From: Tetrahymena thermophila SB210
Lineage: Eukaryota > Ciliophora > Oligohymenophorea > Hymenostomatida > Tetrahymenidae
Reading direction: 5' to 3'
Length of the DNA stretch: 64,000 nucleotides
Assembly (NCBI RefSeq): GCF_000189635.1
Contig: NW_002476380.1
Location: 434,001 to 498,000 of the forward strand
Below are positions 26,779 through 38,251 of this stretch, piece after piece; position 1 is the stretch's first letter, and each line of letters opens with the position of its first letter. The notes under the pieces are model-generated. The model had not been told where the DNA came from. It did not search any database and saw only the letters and a list, made by a program, of their open reading frames with translations. A program made the position numbers and the translations under genes.

Positions 26779-28166
26779 TACTTAATTAATTAATTATTTT
26801 TTAATTAAATAACACTTTTTATTAAATTACTGTTTTCAGAAACACACAAACACACACCTTCAAATATATTGATTGATTGATTAAAATATAATTCAGTCAA
26901 ATGTTTCTAATTTATTTTCTACTTGATAAATAAAATACCATAACAAAAGAAAAGAACACTGATTTATTTTAATTACAAGATATTAAAGTAATCTTTTTGA
27001 TATATATAAAGTAAATTTCAAAAAATATTAATCTTACCAAAATATTTGACTGAAATCTTTTTAAAATTAAACATAATATGATAATGTATTAAATTTACCA
27101 CAAAACAGGTTTGAGACATTTAGAATACCACAAATTGTAAAAAGAACTTGTGTCAAATCACCATTTAATACAAAATAGCTTGAAATAATATATTGTTTGT
27201 TGCTCTTATAAAATAAATGTTAATTTTAAATTATTTGCAAAATATTTCAAGAATATTTTTTGAAACCAGCTATTGCAGAATATTTCTAATTTAAATGAGA
27301 ATATCAAAAAATGTTTAAATAAATTATTCTAATTTTTACATTAAATTTTTTAATAGAATAATTTAAAATAAAACTTAAGATTTGCCATTTCAAATTTTCT
27401 AAATAATTTCTAAATTACTTTTCAAATTATTTTTATGTTTAAGCATGATAAATAAATTATAAAATACTTAAAAATAAATTTAATAATAAATTGATTTTGG
27501 TGAATTAAATAAAAATACTTAAAATAAATTTAATAATAAATTGATTTTGGTGAATTAAATAAAAATACTTAAAAATAAATTGAATAATAAATTGATTTTG
27601 GTGAATTAAATATTTGTAAAAAAACAATCAATTATCAGAAAATTATGAAAATATTTTTACTTTAATATTTATATTTATTTTTGAAAATGTAATTTTTTGA
27701 ATAAAACATATTATTTTGCCTAATAATAAAAAGAGACAGTAATTATTTACTTAATATTAAAATTGAATTTCAAAAAAATTTAATTATTTATTTTTTGTTT
27801 ATGTTGTAAATATAATTTATTATTTATTGTTTGTAAATTTTTAAATTTTGGTTTCAAAATATCTTTAAGTAAGTAGCCCTTTTAATTTTTAGATAAGTAG
27901 AAACTTGAATCAAAAGCAATAATATGATAAAATAAATTTACATTTCATTTGTAATTTAACGAATAAAAATATATCTTTTGCTTAAAAAATATTGTTATTT
28001 TATCATTAGGTTTTAGCAATTTTCTTAAGACTCAGCTTAGCAGATAGTATCAATCCAAGTAAACAAAAAATATGCTTATGATAAGAAGATATAAATTTAT
28101 TTAAACCTTAAAAAGGTTCTGTAACATCCAGTTGCCCATGCAATTAAGTTTAGGGTGTGAAAGAGT
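26779..28166. other. Divergent promoter region, 1.4 kb
   Basis: A/T-rich DNA between the start of the minus-strand Q-rich gene and the start of the plus-strand Tectonic-like gene. It should hold both promoters and contains a three-copy minisatellite, listed separately. No coding frame seen. Confidence 0.5.
27461..27611. repeat. Three-copy minisatellite, 50-51 bp period
   Basis: Three nearly identical units at 27461-27510, 27511-27560 and 27561-27611, each ending in ttgattttggtgaattaaat. They differ by one or two bases in the A-rich first half and by t/g in the middle. The repeat lies between two divergent start codons and does not code for protein. Confidence 0.9.
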
Positions 28167-29852
28167 ATGAATGCTGCTGCGATACAGACACTATACCTAA
28201 TATTACTCCTAGTGTTTGCATAGAAAAGAGTAGCTTCACATTTAGATTTATTAAATTCTAATTAAATGTCTTTTATTTTGAGTATAGATTATGGAAATGT
28301 CTTTTCGATACCTTTATATTCTGACTTAAAATTAAAAACTTCTAGTATAGAAGATCTTTATAACCCTTTTAGACTTGCATATCAGGTAATCAATCTATTT
28401 TAAATTAACAATTTTATCATAATAAAAATTATTTTACCAAGGTAATTAAAACTCTTGGAAGTGTAATGGATAGAAATAGTGTATAAAGTACTATCAGTTT
28501 CTCATTACCTAGTCCTTCTGATACCAAAGACTTCAAATAAATATTAATTGATTAATTAAATTAATAAACATATTAAGCTCTTCCTTCCTATTTGCAGGTA
28601 GCTATTTTGAATCAAATTATATAAATCAAGCAAGTTTAACACTTTTTAATTTATAAAAAATTAATGAAAAGCCTGAATAAAGGGTAATTAACAAATTCAA
28701 CTTTGCAACTAATTCAAGTTTTAGTGCTGTTTCAACTTCATCAAATGCTTTATATTTCAATATGTTTGTGAAAGATGAAGTTACAGGAAATTGCATCTAG
28801 TATATGGCTACAACATATGTAATTAATTCTTACTCATTTAAAAATTGTATTATATAAAAATAAATATAATTTATTTTTTCAGGAAACTGTAAAATACCAA
28901 TCCTGTAAGATAAGAGACACAAGTAACAATTTTTATAAAAATATGGGAAGTTCATTAACTTAAAATGATCTTTGCTATGATCTAACTAATGTATTCGAGT
29001 TAACTTCTTAAACTCCTAGTGCTTGTGTTACTACAAGCACAACTACTGTTATAGGTTTTGTTAATTCAAATACTGCAACAAAAGGGATAATATATATAAG
29101 GTATCCTGGTAGTACTAGCCCTAATGTATTTTTAGGAGCAAAGTTTTATTATGACTATGTAATTAATTAATTAATTATTAGTATTCTAGCAAAAAAAATA
29201 AATTAAAAATATTTTAATGAATTAGGCTAACCGTAGTGGTACTACTCCTAAACCTAAAAGCGGTTACTAAATAGGAGATCCATTGGCATTTTATATCAGC
29301 GGTAACGTCTAGAAAGGTCTGCCTTTTAATGATATTTTTAATACAAGAGGAGTATGCTACTAAACTGGTTCGACTTATAATATGCTACATCCAATAGTAT
29401 ATATAATTTTTATTATTTTCAATACAAACAAACTTAATAAAAAATCTTTTTAATAGGATTTATAATTCGGTAGAAATTTGACAATATCTTGTAGTGGATA
29501 ATTGAATACAAGAACTATGCTGACTACTATCACTCAAATTGGAAAATTTTCAAATCCAGATCCAAGAGCACCATTTGATTGGGTACCTATCTAGATTAGT
29601 GTTACTACTGGATTTAATATTGCCATTCAAGTTTACTATTTTAAGTAGGGTAAAGACACTAATCCTACCTACAGAATTACAAATGCTTAATTCAAATAAG
29701 TTCCAAAAATTAATTAAAGTGATAATGGTGTTGTTTCAATTCTTTTCTATTAATAGCCCTAAAGTCCTAATTTTTTTATAGCTGCTCCACCTTAGCTTAC
29801 AGCAAAATTACCTCGTAACATACTGTATCCATTCTTTACTTTCAACGATTGA
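28167..29852 (+). CDS. Secreted Tectonic-like protein
   Basis: The protein has a clear signal peptide (MNAAAIQTLYLILLLVFA) and about 440-450 residues with no later membrane segment. The C-terminal half resembles the Tectonic family of ciliary transition-zone proteins: SGYQIGDPLAFYISGNVQ near 29260, then LQFGRNLTISCSG near 29460 with its conserved-looking Cys, and the terminal LPRNILYPFFTFND. Introns are 28386-28441, a second one ending at 28597, 28819-28882, 29159-29225 and 29397-29456. The donor of the second intron is not clear. The frame before it (VIKTLGSVMDRNSVQ) and after it (SYFESNYINQASLTL) differ, and only weak GT sites (28479, 28488 or 28512) restore phase. TGA is at 29850-29852. 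If the family call is right, it would act outside the membrane at the ciliary base. The call rests on remembered family patterns and is moderate. Confidence 0.6.
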
Positions 29853-30250
29853 AAAGTATTCTAAAAAAATAATTTTAAAAAAATAAATAAAATATTTTAA
29901 TTATTATAAAATATATTAAGTGAATAAGTAAGTAATTAAGCAATTAACTATCTTTTTTTATGTATGTATGTGTGTGTATATTACTAAATTTTAATAATTT
30001 TACTAATTGATTCATAGATTATTCGCGAAAATTAAGAAAGGTTTCTTTTATCAAAAAAAAAAATGTATCAATATTTGTTTTTTAAAAAAATTAATCTCTA
30101 TTTTTATAGATAACTAATTAATATATTTCAATCAATCAATCAAATTAATAAATAAATAAATAAATAATAATTAATTGTAAAATTAAAAGCAAAAATTTTA
30201 TACCATAAATTGAATTAGGTAACATAAATAATATAAACTTCATAGTGATA
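29853..30250. other. Intergenic, 0.4 kb
   Basis: A/T-rich spacer between two plus-strand genes, with a tgtatg/tgtg run near 29960-29980 and an aaat run near 30150-30165. No coding frame seen. Confidence 0.5.
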
Positions 30251-30556
30251 ATGAGCAAAAAGAGTTCCTCAACAATTGAATTAGACGAAACAATAACAAA
30301 AAATTTATAAAACAACAAAATCTCATATAAAGAATATATAAATACTAGTATTTAAGTAAAATATATGGTTCCTTGCACCGCAAAGTGTTTTGTTGATTAT
30401 TAAACACCATTAAGTGGAGTAGAAAAGGCTTGTCTCGCAAAATGTATTGATAGGGTTGCTGATTATTACGCCATCTCATAATCTGAATTAAATCCCAATA
30501 ATAAATAGAATCAAAAGCATATGTTTTAAGCATTTAACCTTCCAGTAAAAGACTGA
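30251..30556 (+). CDS. Small TIM chaperone (Tim9/Tim10/DDP family)
   Basis: This intronless frame of 101 residues runs from ATG 30251 to TGA 30554-30556. It carries the twin CX3C signature of the small TIM proteins: CTAKC, then 14 residues, then CLAKC. The spacing and the flanking helices (FVDYQTPLSGVEKA and IDRVADYYAISQ) fit the helix-loop-helix fold held by two disulfides. These proteins form hexameric chaperones in the mitochondrial intermembrane space that carry hydrophobic precursors across it. There is no N-terminal presequence, as expected for MIA40-imported proteins. The N-terminal 40 residues are charged and polar and longer than in yeast Tim9 or Tim10. Which family member it is cannot be decided from sequence alone. 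Five Gln codons here are TAA or TAG, so a standard-code search would miss it. Confidence 0.88.
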
Positions 30557-30916
30557 AATATTAATCTCTCACTAAAAACAAACCGATTAATTGATCTAAT
30601 TTGATACTTATTTTGATTTTAATTAAATGTCTCAACATTTTCGTTCGTGTATGCATATTTGTAAATAGGTTTTATAACATAATTATTATTTCCAACAAAT
30701 CTCTTTTATGTGTAAGTATTTGATTAAAAATATTTTATATAAATTGAGTTATTTTGTAAGTCTACTTATAGTATTAAAACTAAAACAAAACAACACATAA
30801 AAACAAGCAAGTTTAAAAAAAAATCTTTCGAAATCAAAAAGAATATTCGTAAGCAAAGATATTAATTTAGTTATCTAACTACTAATACTAAATGAGTTAT
30901 ACTTAATTTTATCAAA
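30557..30916. other. Convergent intergenic region, 0.36 kb
   Basis: Short A/T-rich spacer between the 3' ends of the small TIM gene (+) and the STPGR gene (-). Nothing beyond presumed 3' UTRs is visible. Confidence 0.5.
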
Positions 30917-32963
30917 TCAGGCTCTTTTGTGAAGCAAATATGATGGTAGATTACCTATTGAGCCTGCTATTTCATATTAACCTGGAGATGGCTCAAATAA
31001 TTAACGAATATCCTGCTTAGATCTTTTTTGCTAAGTAAATCTATATTTTTTAATCAAAAATTAAATTTAAAATAATTTTTTAATTTTTTGTTAAATAGTC
31101 AGTTACGCAAATTTAGGACTTTGTGATAAAAAGGAAACATCATATGAGCCTGGACCAGGAAAATTAATGGAGGATTCAATTTTATTATGTTTACCTTTTA
31201 TTTTTGCTCCTTTTGATAAATCTTAAAAGATATAATATTTAGATAAATGAAGGTCTTTATAAAATAAATTGAGTTACCTATGCTACTTTGATTTATATTA
31301 TATGAACCAGGTCCAGGAACCTCTTACTGAACTTTCCATTTTCCTTTGTTTACATGAGTGCTTATTTTAGCATGTGGACTTTACCCTAAAGAAGTGGGAA
31401 TATCATAGCTATTTTAAATGTTTTATAAATAAAATAATAAATTTAATTAGTTAATTTACTTTCCTGGCCCAGGTGTTTTTATATTAGGAACTAAATCAGG
31501 TCTTTTTGAATATCCAAGCCCTCTATTTCTTAATTTTTAAATTTATTTTTTTTAAATGTTTTTTGAATTATAAATTCCAAAATTACTATGGCTGTTTTAC
31601 ATTGAATTCTTTGAGAGTATCATCTCTAGAAAAATTAGTAGATAGATATGATCCAGGGCCAGGAGTATCACTCATTACTAAACCAGTTCTAAGTGAAGCA
31701 CCCATTCTTTAAAATATTTTTAAATAGGTTAATTTATAATTTTAAATTAATTAATAATACCTAATAGTTGGTTTTCTTAAATTCACATTAATATCATAAG
31801 TCCCTGGTCCAGGAACAGAGGACTTAAACTTGTCTTTAACAGATATTTTTTAACCAAGAGTAAAGTTTCTTTGAGAATAATATTAATTAGTAGAAATATT
31901 AAAGTGGCCTGGTCCTGGAGTACTGTCTTACTTCATCATCATTCTTCCACTTTTAGCAAAACTTTTGATAAAATATTAATTGTCTTTAAAAATATTTCAC
32001 TAACTATATACGTTGTTCCTTTGCTATTCAAGAAAGTAGTTTCTTAAAAATAATCCCCTGGACCTGGTAGAGAAGAAGGAGTCAAATACTCTTCACTTTT
32101 TTGAGCCCTAAGGGTGTCAGATTAATTGGTTTTCAAAATATATTTGCTTTAATTAAACTTATCAGTAAACTAATCATTAATGTCATAAGCGCCAGGGCCA
32201 GGTGTTTATAGTGTAGGCTTTAATTCTTCATATCTTAAAGAGAAACTATACTAAGGAGAACCTTATTTATTCTAATAAGATTTAGTAACTTCATAGCTTT
32301 ATTTAAATAAAAAATAACTTCATTTATTTTGTTTTTGGACAAAATTTTAATTCAAATAAAACCCATAATAATTTTTTAAAGAAATTTTACCTTCCAGGTC
32401 CTATCTCATATTTATCTCCAAACTCTTTGTATTTACACTTACTAATTGACATACCTTATCCACTTCCCTTTAAGTTAATTACAAAAGCATTATATATGAC
32501 AAGAAAAGATATTAAATAATAAAAATAAAATTTAAACCATAAATAAAAATAAATTTTGTTAAAAATAATTAATTTTAGTTACTATATCTGATTTTAATTC
32601 ATATGCGCCTGGGGGAGGTACTCCATTTTGTTCAAAAATTGGCTTTCTTGGGGATTTTGAAATTCTTTTTTTATAAGAGTCCAATCATTTTTTAGCTTAA
32701 TTAATAGATGATAAAATAATCATCGAAATAATTCTAAAATATACTAGTATTATGGTAATCTAGGAGAGTTTATAGTAACATTTTCATTATTGTAAGCGCC
32801 AGGTCCTGGAGTTTAGTTTTAATTGTATAAGTCCTCTTATATATAACATATTAGTCACTATTATTTATTTAATAGCAAAAAAACAGAATTTACATCTTTT
32901 TGATTTTCCAAGGGAAAAAGCACCACCAAAAGAATACGTGATTGAATTTGAAAATACTGACAT
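30917..32963 (-). CDS. Sperm-tail PG-rich repeat (SHIPPO/ODF3-like) protein
   Basis: Eleven exons encode 454 residues. Introns are 31041-31106, 31222-31277, 31409-31459, 31529-31586, 31707-31760, 31962-32011, 32297-32390, 32468-32582, 32665-32744 and 32836-32893, and the total closes in frame. The protein begins MSVFSNSITYSFGGAFSLG and contains 12 PGPG-type repeats. In order they are TPGPGAY, VPPPGAY, IGPGSY, TPGPGAY, LPGPGDY, TPGPGHF, VPGPGTY, TPGPGSY, TPGPGNY, VPGPGSY, FPGPGSY and a degenerate EPSPGQY. Proteins with this repeat bind or line microtubules of cilia and sperm tails, some inside doublet microtubules. Several introns cut within or just after a repeat. The start ATG (32963-32961) fits the family, since SFG-type motifs follow at once. 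The TGA is at 30919-30917. Confidence 0.9.
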
Positions 32964-33735
32964 CGAACTAAGATTATTTTTAGGATAATTTACTATTTTT
33001 TATTTTGGAAATTCTTCTTTTTTTAGAGAAATAAGCTATAATACTTGTTGGCTAAATTCTTTAATCTACTTATCTATTCAAAATGTTTTGATCTATCAGA
33101 TAATTTACAAATAAAAAACAAACATAAATATAACAAATATATTAATTAAATGTAAAGGCTTGATACTTTAATTAAAATTGTAGAAAATTAATTCAAATGC
33201 TTAATAAAATTTCTTTATTTTGCGTTTTTGCCTTCAGAAATAACCTAAAAAATTACTTAAACCAACTTAAATTAAAAATAGTTTATAAAAAATCTTAAAA
33301 TTAAATTATTAAATTTGTAACATCTTCAATATAAATTTTTAACTCTAGGTTGGTAGATCGTAATATATTTGGTTAATAATCAATCTAATAAATAGAGTTA
33401 AATTATTTGATAGATAAATTGTTTTGGCAGCAATCAATCAAGCAAGTAATATATAAATAAAAAATAAAAGAAGAATAAAATAATGGTAAGTAAATTTAAA
33501 TAGATAAAGATGTTAAAAAGACATACTTTATACAAAATAAAAATACATTGTCAATAATATATCAATTAAGTAGGTATTTATTTTATGTATTTACTTATTC
33601 ATTTATTTATTTTTATTATATAATTATAAGCGATAATTTAATTTTCATTTTTAAAAATGCTCTATACGTATAATTATCATCATCATTATTATTATATTTT
33701 ATTTAAATATTTTTTTATCATTCATTAATAATTAA
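32964..33735. other. Intergenic, 0.8 kb
   Basis: Lies between the start of the STPGR gene and the 3' end of the next minus-strand gene. A/T-rich, with no coding frame, RNA gene or repeat family recognised. Confidence 0.5.
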
Positions 33736-35862
33736 TCACCAGCCATCAGAAAGATCAGTATTAACCTTCTTAGCAGCAGATTGCTTGACTTCTTCAACCT
33801 TCTTGGTTTCTAATACTTTCTTTTCCTACTTTTTATTTATTCATTCAAAAATTTATTTTTTCAAGAAATTTATAAAATATTTCTTACAGCTTCCTTTTCC
33901 TTCTTGACCTTTTCAGCTTTCTTTTTGGCATCTTCAACAGCCTTCTTTTCCTTTTGGTGGTCCTTGACGGTGTTCCAATCTTCTTCAGTCTTCTTTTCTT
34001 CAGCCTTAACTTCCTATATTTATAAATATTTTGTTATAAATTGTCAAAAAAGTGAAAAAATTTTTATAGTTACGGTTTTGTTTTCAGCAGCCTTCTTGCT
34101 GTTAGTGATTTAAGGCTTGTTAGCTTCACCAATAAATCTCTTATTTTCACCAGTAGGCTTGGGTCTATTAGCTTCATTAGAGATCTTTCTAGTTCTAGGT
34201 TGGGTGTGTTGGGTTTCAGTAGCTTCTTCGGTGGGTTTTTCGGTGGTGGCATTTTCGGTCTTTTCTTCAGTGTGATTTTCAGCATTTTCTCCTTCTTCAG
34301 CTAAATAAATAAATAAAATAGATTTTAAAATAATACAATAATATTGAATATTTTTTTTTACATGTTCTTTTGTTGAAATTCTTTTTGGCCTTGCTCTTGA
34401 AGTACTTTTATGTTTCGTGCTTTTCAGTGTGACCGCTAGCACCTAATTAGTTCCATCCTTCGTGGGTTTGGTGATGAGCGTGATCATTAATTCTGATGAA
34501 GAATTTCTTGTCTAAGATAGGCTGATTAAAAATAATAAATTAATTAAAAATATTTAAATTTAAGTAAAAATGAAATATATTTATTGATGCAATCACTTTT
34601 TTGATGCAATATTAAAATTTAATTTCGAATAGTTGAATAGTTGGATTTAAGTCACAAAAATTTCTACAGATTTTATTAATTTTGGTTATTGGAAAGTTAG
34701 TTATTTATGTTGATTTTAGGAAGATAAAGATATAAATTTAAGAAGTATCAAAATTTTTATGTTTTGATTAAAAAAAGAAAAGATCGAATAACTAAATATC
34801 TTCTTTTTTTCATGGTAAACTGTCTCAATTTAAACGATTTGAGTTAATTTTGCAGTTAAAATTATTTTTCACTTTAAATAAAATAAATTAATAAGGTATT
34901 TATTTACTCTGATAGGAGCCTTGATGAAGCTAATAGCATCAGCGTGGTTTTTGAAGGTTAAGTTGAACATACCTTCTTTCTTAACGACCTTAGAAATGTT
35001 CATGTTGAACTCCTTATAAGTTTCCTTAACGTCCTTCCAGGTAGCTTCGGGATGAACCTTATAGATGTTAAGAACGACAACATTGTTTTCAGAAGCTTTA
35101 ATCTAATCGATAAGATCCCATCCTATATTACAAAAAAATATTATTTGATAAATTTTTAAAAATATCAAAATTTTCAAAATTATAAGATTTTACTAATATA
35201 AAATTTCATTTAACTAGCGCAAAATCTAAAAATCTAAAAACTTATTCAAATCAAAGGGGGAGATAGTTAAATAGAAAGATAGATATGTAGATAATTGCTT
35301 TAAATGCACCTAGTTATTTTTGCTTATATTTTAAAATTATTACTGGAAGGGTACTTCTTTTAAACGGGAGCTTCCTTCTATTCTTCAGTGTGTTCACCTT
35401 CTTGGGTAGTCTTTTGTTCTACCTTAACTTATTCTTCAGTAGCAGTCTTAGCTAAAATTTGTAAAAAATAGTTAAATAAGGACATTCATTACATTGCTTA
35501 GTATGTTGTTATTATTGTTTTAAATATTTCCAAAAATCATTTTTTTCATTGTTAAACTTAAAATTTTTTAAAATTTAAACAATAATTCTATTTAAAATTT
35601 TAACACAGCTTTGTATTTTGATATTCTTTTTTATGAAACTTGTTAGAAAATAAATATTATCTATTAATTTGGTTTGGCTATGTTAATGGTTAATTATGGG
35701 AATTTTATCATCAAAATTTTGATTTTGTAGTAAAATATGTAGTGTTTGTGTAGTAGCTCTATTCCTTTTAGTAGTAGCTTATCCAGGATAGAAGCGCTAC
35801 CACTTTATTATAAAATTTCAATTTAAAAAATAAAAATTTTGTCTACTTTCAACGTCAGCCAT
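33736..35862 (-). CDS. RRM-like protein with charged Lys/Glu-rich tail, unnamed
   Basis: Seven exons encode 313 residues. Introns are 33826-33887, 34014-34073, 34301-34361, 34522-34907, 35123-35343 and 35452-35846, and the frame closes exactly at TGA 33738-33736. The first exon codes only MADVE plus one base. Residues about 42-130 look like one divergent RNA-recognition fold: a VVVLNIYKV strand, helix TWKDVKETYKEF, strand GMFNLTFKN, helix ADAISFI and strand KKFFIRIND. After this come a His-rich HAHHQTHEGW stretch, a Lys-rich patch, an acidic Thr/Glu/Asn-rich section and a final highly charged helix of Lys/Glu/Ala ending in DLSDGW. Codon use (AAG, GCT, GGT, ACC) matches the ubiquitin and V-ATPase genes, so strong expression is likely. 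An RNA-binding or ribosome-associated role is inference. I did not recognise the family. Confidence 0.8.
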
Positions 35863-36703
35863 TTTAAATGAAGATATCTATTTCTTCTTAACTCTTCTTT
35901 TCTTTTTTCTTTTTAACTTTTTAATTTTGGTTAAATTATAATTTTCTTTTTTTAAAATCTAGCTTTGATATTTTATATAATTGGTGATCATCTGATTCAA
36001 AATGAATGAATATATGTATGTATGATACATTTGCTTAATTTATTAAGATATATCATTTCAATCGCACATTAAATTCACAAATACATGCATAAAATCAGAT
36101 TTAAAGAGAAAAAAAAAACTTGATAAAAATGAAAACTAATTTTTTATTAGTTTCTCACACATGTAGTAATAATACAGAAAGAACATATCAATTTGGCCTT
36201 TATAAAAAATAATAAATTCAACTATAACAAATACTATGAAAGCATAAATTGAATTCTAAATTTATAAATATTTTATTAAGTAAATGTTAAAAAATTAACT
36301 TCATTTAAAGTGAATTCATTTATTTTATTTGAATAAAGCAATACTAAATTTTTTAAATTAATACTAACAATTGATTAATTAACTAATTGATATGATAACT
36401 TTTCTAGAATATTATCTGTTAAACCTTAGAAAACAATAAAATCTACAATATAAAAATATAAAATATCTTTTTACTTTTTGATTAAACATATTTGCTAAAA
36501 AAATAATTTCTATATGATAAATTTGATTTGAATTTCCTGCTTACTTGATTGTATTACATTTTTCTAAAGATACATATCCTTTGATAAGAAATTCTAATTT
36601 TTGATAAGTAATATGTATCTTATCTTCTGATTAAAAATTGTTTGTTTATTTAAAATAATTAAATATTTTGATAAATTTTCTCTATTTCTTGATTTTTAAA
36701 AAA
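35863..36703. other. Divergent promoter region, 0.84 kb
   Basis: A/T-rich DNA between the starts of the RRM-like gene (-) and the phosphatase gene (+). The side next to the RRM-like gene is pyrimidine-rich on the plus strand (35876-35930), so its leader is purine-rich. No coding frame seen. Confidence 0.5.
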
Positions 36704-38251
36704 ATGAGATATATTTTATTGATTTTTTTAGTAATAGTCAGCTTTTCAATAGCTCAACAGATTATTTAATCTCACAACCTCAAGAAATAAAGAATAGCCT
36801 TTGGGTCTTGCAATAAATTCTTCAGAAACCATAAGTCTGATATCTTTTATGACATTGCTAAATAAAATCCTGATATATGGGTTTGGTTAGGAGATGTTGC
36901 TTATCTTGATTATATGCCTCTACCAGCTTATTGGATACCAGATACAGATTTCTACTAAATAAAACTTAAATTAGATGCCACTAAAAACGATCCAGGTACT
37001 TTTTTTCCCCAATTTCACTATTAAAAAATGTTCTTAAAACAAGTTTTTTAAATTTATTTTTAAATAAAAAATTTTAGCTTATTAAGAAATGCTCAAAAAA
37101 GTAAATGGTGAAGTTGGAGTTTGGGATGACCATGATTATGGCCATAATAACTCTGGAATGACCTTTAAGTATAAGGAGCATATAAGATAAGTTTGGCTTG
37201 ACTTCTTCAACGAACCTTAGAACAGCGAAAGAAGAACAAGAGATTCTGGCATTTACACTTCTTATTATCTTGGCTAGTAAAAAAAAATAAAAATCATATT
37301 AACTGATGTCAGATGGAATAGATAAAGCACTGATATTTTAGGTATTTAATTAATTATGATCTATTCTTATTTTAAATTTGCGATTTCGTTAAAGGTGAGA
37401 AGCAATGGATATGGCTAGAATAAGAATTAAATGATCATAAAGTAGAGTTATTTATACTAGGAACTGGATCTTAGTTTCTTCCTGATGACAGATTTATTCC
37501 TGAAACATGGGATATCAAAAGCAAAGAAAGATTCTACTAGATAGTAAATAAAACTAGAGCAAGTGTAGTTATTATCAGTGGAGATGTTCATTATGCTGAG
37601 TTAATGGAACATCCTTGCTCTCAAAAAAGTAAAAAGGAATTTGGATGGTTTTAGTTTTTATATTTTTTTTATAAAATAAATAGAAGTAGGATATAAGTTA
37701 GCTGAAATAACTTCAAGTGCATTGTCTTTTGATTTTAATAGTATATAATATGGAGAATTTGAAGCAGCAAATTACTTTGTTTTAACTACACCAACATATA
37801 ATGTAAGTAAATCTTGAAAAATATATTACTTTAAATGTTATTTTTAAATGAATCATAGGAAGAAAAAGATAGATTCAATGGAAGGAACTACGGCATTATT
37901 GATGTAGAATGGGATGAAAATAATATTGGTTTAACTAAAATAAAATTGCAAGTCTATACAATAGGCCAGATTGAAAAACCTGTTTTAGAAAGAACTTACA
38001 AATTGGAAGAGTTCAAGTATTCAGCAGAAAGATAACAAAATTAAAAATCTTGTGTAGTAGATGATGTACCAGCTAACGATAGATGGAAAACATTCGCTTT
38101 AAATAACTTAAAGAGATTGTTTACAGAATTTAATTAAAAAATTGTTATTGGAGCATTAATAAAACTTGTTTAACTTGTTTTGCTTTTGAGATTTTATTGG
38201 TATCTTATCTACATGGTTTTTTTCTACTAAATAAAGGAAAAGAAAGATTGA
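36704..38251 (+). CDS. PhoD-like metallophosphatase, secreted and C-terminally anchored
   Basis: Five exons encode 433 residues, with introns 36996-37077, 37342-37394, 37629-37683 and 37803-37858, and TGA at 38249-38251. A signal peptide (MRYILLIFLVIVSFSIA) leads into the PhoD type of the calcineurin-like phosphoesterase fold. Metal-site motifs are visible in order: FGSCNKF, VWLGDVAYLDY, VWDDHDYGHNN, LTDVRW and VVIISGDVHYAEL. These match the family's GD, D-H-D and GDVH ligands. The C-terminus has a hydrophobic helix (IKLVQLVLLLRFYWYLIYMVFF) followed by a short lysine tail, so the enzyme is probably a type I membrane protein with its active site outside the cell or in the lumen. A phosphomonoesterase or phosphodiesterase activity follows from the family; the substrate is unknown. 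Confidence 0.9.

Noticed and set aside
27461..27611. CRISPR array
   Set aside because: Units are directly abutting with no spacers, only three copies, and the genome is eukaryotic.
31255..31277. 23-nt intron in the STPGR gene
   Set aside because: Shorter than any reliable intron here; using the next acceptor (intron 31222-31277, 56 nt) keeps the frame and total length in phase.
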